Shown here in pieces: positions 28,801-37,080 of a DNA stretch of 60,067 nt. This DNA comes from an uncultured Chthoniobacterales bacterium (GTDB taxonomy: Bacteria > Verrucomicrobiota > Verrucomicrobiia > Chthoniobacterales > UBA10450), in contig CADCTA010000024.1 of NCBI GenBank assembly GCA_902805675.1, positions 1 to 60,067 of the forward strand, given 5' to 3'. A program made the position numbers and the translations under genes. Position 1 is the first letter of the stretch. Every line of letters begins with the position of its first letter. Under the pieces are notes generated by a model, which did no database searches, had not been told where the DNA came from, and was given only the letters and a program-made list of their open reading frames with translations.

Positions 28801-29149
28801 CGCGTGTCGCGCCGCCCGGGCCGGCGCTGCCGTCTATGCTCACCGGCGCGGTAATCGAAGGCAGTCCGCTCGCGAGCGTGATCGTCGGCGTGCCGCTGCC
28901 GATGTCGAACTCGATCGAGTCGGTCCCGCTGCCGGCCGAGCATTCTCCGGCGGTCGCGCCCGACGCGGCATTGGTGTTGGCGGCCGTGATCGCTTCGCGC
29001 AACGTGCAGACGCCGTCATTCGCGGCGACGTCTGCGGTTGAATTGACGGTGATCGTCGCGGCCGAAAGCGGAGCGGCGGCAGCGACCAGCGCGAGGGCGG
29101 CTGCTGCGAAAGTCGTTAGACTGAGACCGGAACGGCATGCTTGTTTCAT
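22865..29149 (-). CDS. Giant secreted CSLREA / beta-helix / Calx-beta / cadherin-like protein with two C-terminal GPSL domains
   Basis: 2094 residues from the ATG at 29149 (MKQACRSG). The open frame extends to 29305, but the signal peptide (~1-29, AAALALVAAAAPLSA) fixes this start. CSLREA-type motifs (DGVCTLREAITAANT and DANGCTLREAINAAN) begin two blocks at ~30 and ~705. Each is followed by ~400 residues of right-handed beta-helix repeats rich in NLISGNT and IGTD-TGT-LGN. A Calx-beta-like region lies between them. Five cadherin-like repeats (DEDTAVNGAVSGSDVES type) cover ~1350-1793, and a Pro/Ser/Ala linker ~1795-1835. Two GPSL domains complete the chain. It is probably a long surface fibre or adhesin. 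An 18-bp palindrome sits 35 nt before the start. Confidence 0.93.
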   Translation of the reverse strand: MKQACRSGLSLTTFAAAALALVAAAAPLSAATITVNSTADVAANDGVCTLREAITAANTNAASGATAGECSAGSGTDSIEFDIGSGTPTITLASGLPSITAPVSIDGSAGPGGATRVEINGNGTGSNAFFVDGVSGNTFRNLVLNRLLRGIYLNGSHNNVIAGNFIGTNADGTTKTGFANSGEGIVLKGSTNNTIGGTAGTTPGGACTGACNLISGNTHGIYFDGTGPSASGNTVQGNFIGTDVTGTVALGNSNGIRAFNAAANNVIGGPSAAARNLISGNTFDGISLGTGFREGTIVQGNYIGVNTTGTAPIPNDIGIDADFNPNAITIGGTAAGAGNLIAGNARAGIYGGYTNSTIQGNIVGTDATGTANLRNGFFSGQGSALDALGGIVLLNGAARNTVGGAAPGAANIVAFNRGAGIRLGGRQGGNPAGVGNSIRGNVVYLNDGLGLSLSQGGGVKTAPLPNDPLDPDTGGNNRQNYPEITSVTFLNATVTVTGTLNSIASTTFTLDFYANENADPSGHGEGEVYLGEGTVTTDANGSGTFSFTYEGIPGKPFVTATATNSTTNDTSEFSKAVVLEENPGTFVFSASDYPVVENTGVATFTITRANGSTGAACVDYATSNGTATAGADYATVAGNVCFADGETSASFEIPITTDSFPEATETINLTLSNPSAGSALGSRRTATVSIINDDSFTTFVVNSTADTDDGQCTADANGCTLREAINAANATISLDTITFALGSGTPSITLTAGLAGLTAPVIIDGNTGGATRVEINGNNVQASGLHLNNAAGRSTIRHLVINRFRGNAITLSTSDNNLIEGNYIGTNAAGDAISANTGIGISLLESQNNQIGGTSGTTPGGSCSGACNLISGNANGINLDAFGRHSSDNLIEGNFVGTDVTGTLDLGNGSHGIALFNFSHRNRIGGTTAAARNLVSGNGNSGVFLSSGGITGNLIQGNYIGVNTTATAKLPNLHGVAFFASANQNTIGGTTAGAGNVISGNSFTGVDFTNNRDSFPTNNNLVQGNFIGTDPSGTLDLGNGVERVTVQPVGGIVMIFSAHNNQIGGTAPGAGNVIAFNYGAGIRLGGQVGAGTSGPGNSILGNSIHSNTGLGIALANGEGVLSTPLPNDTGDADTGANGLQNYPVLNTPTSSGGLVTVTGTLNSLPNTTFTIQFFASSIVDSTSPNGEGQIFRGSQVVTTNGSGNANISASFPPVVGKQIISATATNNATGDTSEFSVSVTDPSPQSNPPAVTANDAAGNRNEPITVAATFSDSDGVAPYAASIACGNNTQATRVTINAPGANPGTVSGTCTYASAGNFTATVTVVDNAGAFGSDTASVAVNAAPSANDDSLTTNEDTAANGTLTGDDFESSTLTFMIVSDPTKGAISNFDASTGAFTYTPSENYSGSDSFTFRVSDSQATSDAATISITINEVNDVPTANAASITTDEDTAVNGAVSGSDVESATLTYDLATTPAKGVITAFDTATGAFTYAPNANQNGTDSFTFKASDGPSDSSAATISITINAVNDAPTVSGRSEDVDEDGSFAITLGGSDIDGDALSFSVVTPPANGTVTGTSPNFTYTPNPNFNGLDTFSYKANDGTVDSNTATVTFDVAPANDAPVASAQDVSTDEDTAKVITLGGSDIDNDSLTFAILTQPTNGTLSGTAPNVTYTPNTNYHGPDTFTFRVNDGQVDSSAATVTINVTAVNDAPVANEQSITVQEDSSTAVALTGSDVENDAVTFIVVTQPANGTLSGAGANLTYTPKENYNGADSFTFKANDGQADSAAATVSITVNDVAEPTPTPSPSPSASPSPSASPSPSASPSASPSPSPNATPGRAINISTRLQVGTGENAMIGGFIITGTANKKVIVRGIGPSLAEKNVPGPLADPVLALHGPDGSLITANDNWKQTQQSAIEQSQLAPKNELESAIVATLQPGAYTAIVTGRGDTSGAALVEVYDLDSPAASGISNISTRGQVQPGGEFMIGGFMLDVDNSGSEVVVRALGASLTQDGITKPLADPTLDLRDANGERLIFNDDWSDDAVDAAAVTSLGLAPTGATESAIAVSLPPGAYTAIVASGDDTPGIALVEVYVVK
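23660..23765 (-). repeat. Minisatellite encoding a Pro/Ser/Ala linker
   Basis: Tandem near-copies of a 12-18 bp GC-rich unit encode PSPSAS repeats inside the giant protein, just before its GPSL domains. The linker resembles the wall- or membrane-spanning spacers found in surface proteins. It is prone to slippage, so length may vary between strains. Confidence 0.8.
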
Positions 29150-29184
29150 GGCGCCGATCGTCCCGCGAATGCCGAAAACCGTAA

Positions 29185-29202
29185 ATACTCCCTTGGGAGT
29201 AT
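29185..29202 (-). promoter_or_regulatory. 18-bp palindromic operator-like element
   Basis: ATACTCCCTTGGGAGTAT has perfect 8-bp arms and lies exactly 35 nt upstream of the ATG at 29149. A near-identical element has the same spacing before the ATG at 32049. See findings. Confidence 0.75.
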
Positions 29203-29229
29203 GCCGGCCTCCCGTCGGTGATCCTAACG

Positions 29230-29251
29230 AGCTGTGATCGACTACACAGCT
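29230..29251. promoter_or_regulatory. Inverted repeat between metalloprotease stop and giant gene start
   Basis: AGCTGTG-N8-CACAGCT, perfect 7-bp arms. It may be a weak terminator for the metalloprotease gene (stop at 29265) or a second operator for the downstream gene. No T-run is present. Confidence 0.4.
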
Positions 29252-29264
29252 TGCCGCGTCGCAG

Positions 29265-31742
29265 CTACTGCGCGTCGAGCTGGTACACTTCGACGAGCCC
29301 GACACCGCTCGCCTCGCCGGCGCCCCGCACTACAGCCGTGTAGGCGCCGGGCCGCAGCGTGAGCAGTGCGGCAGCTTCGCGATCGTCTGGCGGCGCGGCG
29401 CCAGTCTTTTCGATCGCTTCCTGGTTGTCGCTCCGCCAATCGTCGTTCGCAGCCAGCGCGCTTCCCTGCCCATCGAAGATCTCGATCGTCGGGTTCTCTA
29501 ATGCTCCGCGCACGCCTGCACTGGAAAGCGACGGCCCCAGCGCGCGCACGAGGACGCGGCTCGGCGGCGCGCCACCGAGAATGAAGCCGCCGATCATTGC
29601 GCCATCACCCGGCCGCACCTGCCCCCGCGTAGAGATATTTAACAGCCGCGTCGCACCGTCTGTCCCGAGATCGTAGGCTTCGATCAGGCCAACTCCGGTC
29701 GCACCGTAGACGCCGCGCACCACAGCGGTGTAGCTACCAGGCTCGAGTCGCGCTAAGACCGCGGATTCCAAATCACGCGCCGGCGCCACTCCGGTCCACT
29801 TGATCGACTCTCGCGGAGGGCCGTCCACCCATTCGTCGTTCTCTGCGATCAGATCCGCGCCGCGATACAACTCGACCGTCGGATCAGCCAGGGCATCCGC
29901 CACTCCGGCCGTCGCCAGCGATGGGCCCACGGCCTTCACGATGATGTCGCGGGGGCCGTCTCCACCCACGATGAAGCCGCCAATCAAAGCGTCATCGCCT
30001 GCGCCCACCGCGGCACGCGTCGACACATTCTTGAGCAGCGGCGCGGTCGCGTTCCCCACCAACCGGATGCCAGGCGGATGGTAGCGATAAGCCGGATCAT
30101 CGATGTTGAAGGTGATCTCGGCTTGCGCAGTGCCGTCTCCCGTCGGCCTGAACTGCACGAAAAGCGTGAGCCCGTTATTGGGGATCGTGAACTCCGGCCC
30201 AGTGATGAACTGGCGCGCAGTCGGGTCCCAGATCTCCACGAGGAATGCATCCGCGTCGCCATTGAGGCGAAAGTCGCTCACCCGCAGCGGGCGCGGCCGA
30301 CTGCCACCCGCGAATGCCAGCCGGATGTTTTGCCTGACAGCCGTCGACCCTGGCGGCGTCGTTGGAAAGCTGACTCCCGGCGGCATCGCGAAGACCGGCA
30401 TGCGATTGCTCGATCCATCCGCGTTGCGGAAGCCGGCCAGCATGGGCGCGGTCAGGTCCACCATGCGCGCATTGTCGGCGCTGTCGCGGCGGCCTTTCGG
30501 CACGCCGGTTGGGGTTCCCTTGTAACTAATGTTCGGGTTCGAGAAATGGTACAATCGCTGCGCGCCCGCGTTGCCGGTGTACGACATCACGCAGCCGTAC
30601 CTCTGCCCATCTTCCGCAGCGGTGAAGACATGCCCGAACGCATAGGACGATCCGTTTAAGCCGGCGGCGTCGCGGTCGTGCTGACAGCCGAAGTTGTGCC
30701 CCAGCTCGTGCACGAATATCCCCGCGTCGCCGCTGATCACCACCGCGTGATTATCGCTCGGATAGCCCGTCGCCTGCCCGCGCCGGTAATCCTGGAAGCT
30801 ACCGAACAGGTGCACCACGTCGGCCGCGTAGCGCTCGCGCAGCCCGGCCACCTCATCCATGTAGCCATCGGTCGGATCGGCCAGACGCCAGAGATCGACC
30901 GACATTTCTGCATCCTCGAGGTACTCGACGCGCGCGGTATGCACCAGGCGCACGCGCGCCTTGATCTCGCTCGCGGCAAATACCGCGTTCGCGGTCGAAA
31001 TGCCCAGCTGTGCCCGCGCCTCGACTGCTTGCCGGCTCCCGAGGCTCCGCTCGAGCGCAGGCGTGTAGACGATCATGATATCGACGACTGGCGCGTCGCC
31101 TTCCGCGGCCGCTTGCGATGCCTCGCCAGACATGGCGGACTTTGCGCTGGTGGAGGTGGAAGATGGCTTCGGAGCGGCACCGGCCGGCGCATGGTTGGCC
31201 AGCGACACGTCCGGCTGAAACGCACACTCCGCGCCTGAGCTACGCGGATCGACTTCGCTGATTCGACAAAGGTCACCGCCTGCCTGCTGGATCGTGAACT
31301 TGCGGCCGTCTTCCAAGAGCACCTCAGCTTGCACGGCGCCCTCGACGACCGAGAGCAGCGCGGTGCCGCTCGTCTGCCTTCCCGAATCGGAAAGCGTACC
31401 GTGAATGACGAAGCGGCCGACGTCGCCGAACGAATCGACCTGCTTCACGGTGAGGCCAAAGTTCGCGTCCTCGAAAAGCTCGAGCGCGACGGGCGCGCTG
31501 TGGCCCATAGGCCCAGACGCTTGCGCCATCCGCTCCAGCACGCGCATGTCCAAGTGCGCCATGCGTCCGCGCGTCTCGCCTTGCAGTTGAGGCGCGAGCC
31601 AGTCTGGCCGCTCTGCGGCGTGCGCCTGCCTCAGCAGTCGGTTGTCTTCCGCAGCGTCGGCTGCCGAAGCGAAGAGGAACAGCAACCCGGCACACACCGA
31701 AGGGCTAGCCGGCTTCAGGAAGGCGATCACACCACCGATCAT
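29265..31742 (-). CDS. Secreted reprolysin-like (M12-type) zinc metalloprotease with two C-terminal GPSL domains
   Basis: 825 residues. Signal peptide ~1-30 (VCAGLLFLFASAADA). A putative propeptide extends to ~210. The catalytic domain at ~215-430 carries the zinc site HELGHNFGCQHD (HExxHxxGxxHD) and a downstream Met-turn candidate (YGCVMSYTG). A beta domain of choice-of-anchor-D type lies at ~460-565 (FVQFRPTGDGTAQAEITFNI). Two GPSL domains cover ~570-825, ending VEVYQLDAQ. It is predicted to be an exported endopeptidase. Substrates may include the neighbouring surface proteins, which is speculation. It follows the small ORF 31792-32049 by 49 bp. The start codon lies in an inverted repeat. 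Confidence 0.92.
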   Translation of the reverse strand: MIGGVIAFLKPASPSVCAGLLFLFASAADAAEDNRLLRQAHAAERPDWLAPQLQGETRGRMAHLDMRVLERMAQASGPMGHSAPVALELFEDANFGLTVKQVDSFGDVGRFVIHGTLSDSGRQTSGTALLSVVEGAVQAEVLLEDGRKFTIQQAGGDLCRISEVDPRSSGAECAFQPDVSLANHAPAGAAPKPSSTSTSAKSAMSGEASQAAAEGDAPVVDIMIVYTPALERSLGSRQAVEARAQLGISTANAVFAASEIKARVRLVHTARVEYLEDAEMSVDLWRLADPTDGYMDEVAGLRERYAADVVHLFGSFQDYRRGQATGYPSDNHAVVISGDAGIFVHELGHNFGCQHDRDAAGLNGSSYAFGHVFTAAEDGQRYGCVMSYTGNAGAQRLYHFSNPNISYKGTPTGVPKGRRDSADNARMVDLTAPMLAGFRNADGSSNRMPVFAMPPGVSFPTTPPGSTAVRQNIRLAFAGGSRPRPLRVSDFRLNGDADAFLVEIWDPTARQFITGPEFTIPNNGLTLFVQFRPTGDGTAQAEITFNIDDPAYRYHPPGIRLVGNATAPLLKNVSTRAAVGAGDDALIGGFIVGGDGPRDIIVKAVGPSLATAGVADALADPTVELYRGADLIAENDEWVDGPPRESIKWTGVAPARDLESAVLARLEPGSYTAVVRGVYGATGVGLIEAYDLGTDGATRLLNISTRGQVRPGDGAMIGGFILGGAPPSRVLVRALGPSLSSAGVRGALENPTIEIFDGQGSALAANDDWRSDNQEAIEKTGAAPPDDREAAALLTLRPGAYTAVVRGAGEASGVGLVEVYQLDAQ

Positions 31743-31764
31743 CTCAGGTCGGCCCTAGATGATC
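31737..31764 (-). promoter_or_regulatory. Inverted repeat containing the metalloprotease start codon
   Basis: GATCATCT and AGATGATC form perfect 8-bp arms separated by 12 bp. The ATG of the metalloprotease (31742-31740) is inside one arm, so an mRNA hairpin could limit initiation. This could be chance, given the short arms. Confidence 0.45.
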
Positions 31765-31791
31765 AAGGGCATTGTCTCTGATCGCTGTGAG

Positions 31792-32049
31792 CTATCGCGG
31801 CGAACGGCTGACGCGCAGCCGTGCCGATCGCGTTCTCGCGGCGGGAAGCTTCTCGATCCGGATCGATCTCGCGCGGCTGACCGCATCCTGCCAGTCGACG
31901 GTGTTGCCACACCAGACGGCCTGCTGGCGCGCCTGCGCGGCGCGTGCATCCAGGTGCGCCGCCCAGCAGCGCGTCGCGAGAGACGAGACGAGGTGGCGGA
32001 GATCGATCGCGGGGAGCTGAAGTGGAAGCAGGGGGGAATGCTGTTTCAT
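31792..32049 (-). CDS. Small hypothetical ORF upstream of the metalloprotease
   Basis: 85 codons from ATGAAACAG. I do not recognise the product. It is rich in Ala and Arg, with no obvious signal peptide or membrane segment, and the codons are G/C-ending like the neighbours. The support is positional. The palindrome 32085-32102 lies 35 nt before its ATG, exactly as before the giant gene at 29149, and both frames begin ATGAAACA. The stop is 49 bp before the metalloprotease start, so the two could form an operon. It may instead be a translated leader or a non-coding 5' region. Confidence 0.4.
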   Translation of the reverse strand: MKQHSPLLPLQLPAIDLRHLVSSLATRCWAAHLDARAAQARQQAVWCGNTVDWQDAVSRARSIRIEKLPAARTRSARLRVSRSPR

Positions 32050-32084
32050 GCCCCGATTCGTAGCGGCAAGACGCGCCCGCGAGA

Positions 32085-32102
32085 ATACTCCTTTGGGAGT
32101 AT
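32085..32102. promoter_or_regulatory. 18-bp palindromic operator-like element in a divergent intergenic region
   Basis: ATACTCCTTTGGGAGTAT differs from the 29185 element by one base. It is 35 nt from the minus-strand ATG at 32049 and 54 nt from the plus-strand ATG of the hybrid sensor kinase at 32157, so one factor could control both directions. Confidence 0.75.
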
Positions 32103-32156
32103 GCGCCGTCTGGGTGATTGCCTACGGCTCCGCTGCCGTTCTATCACTACCAGGTG

Positions 32157-35100
32157 ATGCAGGCGCGTGCTCTCAGGCTGTGGTGCAGCGCGATCATGAT
32201 CGCCGGCACCGCCTCTGTGCAGTCTGCAGGCGAGCTCGGGCGGCCGTTTCTGCAGAACTTCGCGCTACGCGATTACCACGCCCATAACCAGAACTGGGCC
32301 GCCGTGCAGGACGCGCAGGGGATTCTCTATTTCGGAAACAAAAACGTCGTGCTGGAATACGACGGCGTCTCCTGGCGGAAGAACTCGCTCTTGCAAACGA
32401 CGTATGTCCGCGGTCTCGCGATCGAAGCGAGCACCGGCCGGATTTTCGCCGGCGCAGTCGACGAGCTTGGCTACTTCGAAAACGGCACCAACGGCGAGCG
32501 CAAGTACGTGTCGCTGCTCGGCAGGGTGCCCGCCGACGGGCGCGATTTTCGCGACATCCGTCGCGTTTACGCCACGGCAAGTGGCATCTACTTCGTCGCC
32601 GAGCAGCAGGTGATGCGCTGGCGCGACGACGCTTTCAAGATCTGGAAGCTGCCGAACGGCTCGCGGCTGCAAAGCCACTTCATTGCGGACCAGCTTTACG
32701 TGCAGCATCCGGATATCGGCTTGCTGCGGCTCGACGGAGACTCCTTCGTCGCGGCCTCGGACGATCCGCTGTTCCGCCGCACGCAGGTCACGCTGCTGAT
32801 CCCGGAGTCCGATGGCTCGATCACCGTGGGGACGCAGGACGAAGGTCTCTTCACGTGGCGCGGTGACGCGGTCACGCCGGCGCCGACGGACGTCGATGCG
32901 TTTCTGAAGGAGAAAAAGGTTCGCCGCGGACTGCGTTTACGTGACGGGTCCACCGCGCTCGGCACCGCGGCATCCGGGTTGGTGGTGCTCGGTCCTGATC
33001 GCCAGTTGCGCAGCCGCATCGACGAGACCAGCGATCTGCAGAACGACACGATCCTCGACCTGTTTGAGGACCGCGAAGGCGTGCTCTGGCTCTGCCTGAA
33101 CTCCGGCATCACGCGCGTCGAAGCCACGTCTCCGCTTACCATCTTCGACACCTCCAACGGGCTTAAACGCACCACCATTCGCGACGCGCTGCGGTTTCGC
33201 GGCGTGATGCACCTCGCGGCCGGCCAGGGGCTTTACCGCATCATCGGCGCAGCACCCAACGAGGCACGCACCGCGCGTGCCGAGCGAATTCCCGGTGGCG
33301 AGGGCGAATGGTGGAGTCTTGCGGAACATGATGCCGGGCTGCTCGCAGGCGGCATGGACGGAATCGTCCTGCTCGGCAATGACGGCACACCGCCGGGCCG
33401 CATCGCGCAATCTCCCGCGCTGGTGCTGCGCCGCTCGCGTGTCGACCCCGAGCGCGTCTTCATCGGCACGCGCAACGGTCTCCGCTCCATCCGACGCAGC
33501 TCCACGGGCGACTGGCGCGACGAAGGCCCGGTCGAAGGAACTACGACGGAGATCCGCACCATCGTCGAGAACATGCGTGGCGAGGTCTGGTTAGGCACGC
33601 CGACCACTGGCGTGTTTCGCGTGACCTTCGCCCCCGGCGCTCCAAGTGAGCGCGGCGCTGCCACGGTGTCGTCGTTCTTCGAGTCGCACGGCCTGCCGAA
33701 AGGCCACCGCTGGACGCGCGTGCTCGAGGGCGAAGGTGGTGAAGCGTTGTTCGCCACGCAGGAGGGGCTTTACCGCTTCGATCACGCGCGGCAGCAGTTC
33801 GCGGCCGTTCCGGATTTCGGTACGCGCTTCGCGGACGGCTCCTTCATGCTCGGCTCTGTCGCCTCCGATGCGGAAGGCAATCTCTGGCTGGCGGGGCGCC
33901 GGCCCGACGGCGTGTGGCTCGACCAGGAACTAGGCCGAGCATTCAGGAGCGCGAATGAAGGCGAAGCGCGATTCGAGACGCTGCCCTACAAAATCGCAGA
34001 CAAGATCGGCGAGATAGAAAAGTTCTATCCAGAACGCGGACCTGGTGGTGAGAAGGCCGTGTGGATCGGAGGGACGGACGGAATCGTGCGCGTGGATGCG
34101 GATCGGCTGTCGCAGCTCACCGATGCTCCGCCGTTCGCAGCAGTCATCCGTGGCGCTACCACGGGCGGCAACGGCGCACCGCCAGGCGGCCCCCACACCA
34201 TCACGCGTGAGCCATTGCCGTACGCGCAGAATTCCGTGCGCTTCAGTTTTTCGGCGAACACCTACGCCATCGGCGCGAACCTCCGCTATCAGACGCGGCT
34301 CGCTGGGTTCGAGCAAGGCGGCTGGTCGGAGTGGACAGAGCGCACCAGCGCCGACTACACCAATTTGCCGGAAGGCAGTTACGTCTTCGAAGTTCGCGCG
34401 CGGGACGTGAATGGCCGCGTGGGCACGGCCGCTTCGCTGCCATTCGAGATTGCACCTCCGTGGCATCGCACCTTCACGGCCTACACAGCCTACGCCCTCC
34501 TCGTCACCGGCGCTCTGTTCGGCATCGCGCGGTGGCAGCTCGGCCGCTTCGCCCGCAAGCAGGCGAAGCTCGAAAGCCTGATCGCGGCGCGGACCGCGGA
34601 GCTGCGCGCGCGTGAAGCCGAATTGGTCAGCGCCAAAGAAGTGGCTGATACGGCGAATCGCGCGAAGAGCGCTTTCCTCGCGAACATGAGCCACGAGCTC
34701 CGCACGCCGCTGAACGCGATCCTCGGCTATACGCAAATCCTGCTCAAGGATTACGGCCAATCCGATCGAAATCGCGAGCGCCTCGCCGTGGTCGACCAAA
34801 GCGGCAATCACCTGCTCGCGATGATCAACGAAGTGCTGGATCTCTCGAAAATCGAAGCCGGCAAGCTGACGCTCAATCCGGATGATTTCTCGCTGGGCGA
34901 TATGATCAGCGACATCTGCGCCGCCTTCCGCCAGCGCGTCGCGGAGAAGGGTCTCGAGTTCCAATGCGGCTGCCCGACGGAGCTGGCGCGCATGGTGCAC
35001 GGTGATGCGGGCAAACTGCGACAGGTGTTGTTCAACTTGTTAGGCAACGCGGTGAAGTTCACGGAACGCGGCCGCGTTTCGCTCGAGCTCACCGCCGCCG

Positions 35101-36065
35101 CGCCTGAGCGCGTGCGTTTCGAAGTGAAGGATACCGGGATCGGCATCGCACCGAGCGAATTGCGCGACATCTTCCTCGCCTTCCATCAGGCCGCCGCGAC
35201 CCGGACCACGGTCCAGGGGACAGGGCTCGGGCTCGCCATCAGCGAACGGCTCGTGCACCTGCTCGGCGGCGAGCTGCAGGTCGAGAGCGAAGTGGGGAAA
35301 GGGAGTCGCTTCTCGTTCGAGATCCCGTTGCCGGCCGTCGCGGCAGTGGCGGACGGCACCGATCACGCCGTGCGACAGCGCGAGCCTCTGCCTGCCACGC
35401 CGATCGGCTTCCATGCCCCCGCGCGGCGGCTCCTGATTGCAGACGACGCGCCGACGAATCGCAACGTGCTGCGCGAGCTGCTCGAGCCGCTCGGATTCGA
35501 GATCGAGGAAGCGACGAACGGCGCCGAATGCCTGCAGCGCTGCGCCGCGCGACGTCCGGACGCGATCCTGCTCGACCTGCAAATGCCCGCGGTTGACGGC
35601 TTCGAGGTCGCGCGTGCGCTCCGGCGCAATCTCGGCAGCGCCGCGCCCAAGATCATCGCTGTATCCGCAAGTGTGTTCGAGGATGCGCGGCAGCAGGCGA
35701 TCGATGCCGGGTGCGATGACTTCCTGCCGAAGCCGTTCAGGGAAGAGCAATTGCTCGAGGTGCTACGCAAGACGCTCGCGCTGGAGTGGACCTACCCTGA
35801 GGGCGCCGTGCGGCAAGCAGATACGACGGATGCCGCGGCTGGTGGCGACGCGGAGTTGCCGCCGGCGGCGGAGATCGAAGCCATGTTGGAGCTCTCGCGG
35901 CGCGGGGACATTCTCGGAATCAAGAAACGGCTCACGGCACTCGCGAGCGCGGAGGGCGGCGGTTACACGACGTTCGTGCATGGCCTGGAGCCGTTCGTCG
36001 CCAGCTATCAGATGAACCGCATCCGCGATGCGCTCTTGCGGGTGAAGGAGGAGAGCGAGGCATGA
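32157..36065 (+). CDS. Hybrid sensor histidine kinase with periplasmic two-component propeller
   Basis: 1302 residues from the ATG at 32157. A TTG at 32118 would add 13 residues before the signal peptide. After a signal sequence, a periplasmic propeller of Reg_prop-type repeats fills ~30-670 and leads into a Y_Y_Y domain (~690-765, [19 protein letters not shown]). A transmembrane helix is at ~775-796. HisKA follows with the phospho-acceptor histidine in [16 protein letters not shown] (~846), then HATPase_c to ~1062 ([18 protein letters not shown]). A receiver has its aspartate near 1140 ([12 protein letters not shown]). The ~80-residue tail is unassigned. This layout is typical of BvgS- or polysaccharide-sensing hybrid systems. 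Its stop overlaps the next gene's start (ATGA), so the two are translationally coupled. Confidence 0.93.
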   Translation: MQARALRLWCSAIMIAGTASVQSAGELGRPFLQNFALRDYHAHNQNWAAVQDAQGILYFGNKNVVLEYDGVSWRKNSLLQTTYVRGLAIEASTGRIFAGAVDELGYFENGTNGERKYVSLLGRVPADGRDFRDIRRVYATASGIYFVAEQQVMRWRDDAFKIWKLPNGSRLQSHFIADQLYVQHPDIGLLRLDGDSFVAASDDPLFRRTQVTLLIPESDGSITVGTQDEGLFTWRGDAVTPAPTDVDAFLKEKKVRRGLRLRDGSTALGTAASGLVVLGPDRQLRSRIDETSDLQNDTILDLFEDREGVLWLCLNSGITRVEATSPLTIFDTSNGLKRTTIRDALRFRGVMHLAAGQGLYRIIGAAPNEARTARAERIPGGEGEWWSLAEHDAGLLAGGMDGIVLLGNDGTPPGRIAQSPALVLRRSRVDPERVFIGTRNGLRSIRRSSTGDWRDEGPVEGTTTEIRTIVENMRGEVWLGTPTTGVFRVTFAPGAPSERGAATVSSFFESHGLPKGHRWTRVLEGEGGEALFATQEGLYRFDHARQQFAAVPDFGTRFADGSFMLGSVASDAEGNLWLAGRRPDGVWLDQELGRAFRSANEGEARFETLPYKIADKIGEIEKFYPERGPGGEKAVWIGGTDGIVRVDADRLSQLTDAPPFAAVIRGATTGGNGAPPGGPHTITREPLPYAQNSVRFSFSANTYAIGANLRYQTRLAGFEQGGWSEWTERTSADYTNLPEGSYVFEVRARDVNGRVGTAASLPFEIAPPWHRTFTAYTAYALLVTGALFGIARWQLGRFARKQAKLESLIAARTAELRAREAELVSAKEVADTANRAKSAFLANMSHELRTPLNAILGYTQILLKDYGQSDRNRERLAVVDQSGNHLLAMINEVLDLSKIEAGKLTLNPDDFSLGDMISDICAAFRQRVAEKGLEFQCGCPTELARMVHGDAGKLRQVLFNLLGNAVKFTERGRVSLELTAAAPERVRFEVKDTGIGIAPSELRDIFLAFHQAAATRTTVQGTGLGLAISERLVHLLGGELQVESEVGKGSRFSFEIPLPAVAAVADGTDHAVRQREPLPATPIGFHAPARRLLIADDAPTNRNVLRELLEPLGFEIEEATNGAECLQRCAARRPDAILLDLQMPAVDGFEVARALRRNLGSAAPKIIAVSASVFEDARQQAIDAGCDDFLPKPFREEQLLEVLRKTLALEWTYPEGAVRQADTTDAAAGGDAELPPAAEIEAMLELSRRGDILGIKKRLTALASAEGGGYTTFVHGLEPFVASYQMNRIRDALLRVKEESEA

Positions 36066-37057
36066 AGCCCACCGACAGCACACGCCAGCACACGATCATG
36101 ATCGTGGACGACGTGCCCGCTAACCTCGGCGTGTTGCTCGATTTCCTCGACGATGCCGGCTATCACGTGCTCGTCGCGGAAAGCGGCGAAAGCGCGCTCG
36201 CGCAACTCGCTTACGCGGAACCGGACATCATCCTGCTCGATGTCACGATGCCGGGCATCGACGGCTACGAAACGTGCCGGCGATTGAAGCAGGACACGCG
36301 CTGGCGCGACACACCGGTCCTTTTCCTGACCGCGCTTAACGAGACGACCGACAAGGTCCGCGCGTTTGAAGTGGGCGCGGTCGATTTCATCTCGAAGCCT
36401 TTGCATCCTGAGGAAGTGCTGGCGCGCGTCCGCGCACATCTGCAGATCCGCTCGCTACAGCAGGACCTCGAGGAGAAAAACGCGCTGCTCGAGAAGGCCG
36501 TCGCGTTGCGCATCGAGGCGGAAGAGCAGCTTCAGCAATCGCTCGATCGCGCGGTCCTCATCGTGCGCGATCGCAATCAAATCCAATTCTGCACGCGACT
36601 CGCGCGGCGTTTGCTCGACCGCTACTTCCCAGACGCGCGCGCGGATCACGTGCTGCCAGATGCACTCGTGCAATGGTCCGCGAACGGCCATTCCACCGAG
36701 CCCTGGACGAAGGCGCTCGACGAGACGCGGCTCCAGGCCCGCATGTTTGCGGAGACGCAACCTGGCGCGTCGTTCATGCTCCTGCTCGAGGAGCACGCCG
36801 TCTCCGGTGGCTCCCCGGCGAGTCTGCTTTGTCTCGGACTCACCCGGCGCGAAGCGGAAGTGCTCTTCTGGATCGCGCACGGCAAGTCGAGCCCGGAGAT
36901 CGCGATCATTCTCGAGGCCGCGCTGAACACGGTAAAGAAGCACGTGCAGAACATCCTGCTGAAGCTCGGCGTCGAATCCCGCCTCGCCGCCGCCTTGCGC
37001 GCGAGCGAAGTGCTGGGCATGGCCGATGTCGACCACGCCAGGCTTCACGGCGATTGA
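36062..37057 (+). CDS. LuxR-type response regulator coupled to the hybrid kinase
   Basis: 331 residues. REC domain at ~10-125 with [17 protein letters not shown] and the phospho-aspartate near residue 59-60 in [14 protein letters not shown] helical linker (residues ~130-160) and a PAS-like segment (~160-245, [20 protein letters not shown]) follow. The C-terminal HTH ([20 protein letters not shown] ... [17 protein letters not shown]) is a LuxR/NarL DNA-binding domain. The PAS-like + HTH portion resembles the LuxR protein at 3870. It is the likely phosphotransfer partner of the hybrid kinase and a candidate to bind the palindrome at 32085-32102, which is inference. It is convergent with the secreted gene 37081. 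Confidence 0.92.
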   Translation: MKPTDSTRQHTIMIVDDVPANLGVLLDFLDDAGYHVLVAESGESALAQLAYAEPDIILLDVTMPGIDGYETCRRLKQDTRWRDTPVLFLTALNETTDKVRAFEVGAVDFISKPLHPEEVLARVRAHLQIRSLQQDLEEKNALLEKAVALRIEAEEQLQQSLDRAVLIVRDRNQIQFCTRLARRLLDRYFPDARADHVLPDALVQWSANGHSTEPWTKALDETRLQARMFAETQPGASFMLLLEEHAVSGGSPASLLCLGLTRREAEVLFWIAHGKSSPEIAIILEAALNTVKKHVQNILLKLGVESRLAAALRASEVLGMADVDHARLHGD

Positions 37058-37080
37058 CCCGCGGCCGCGCGGTCCAGCTG

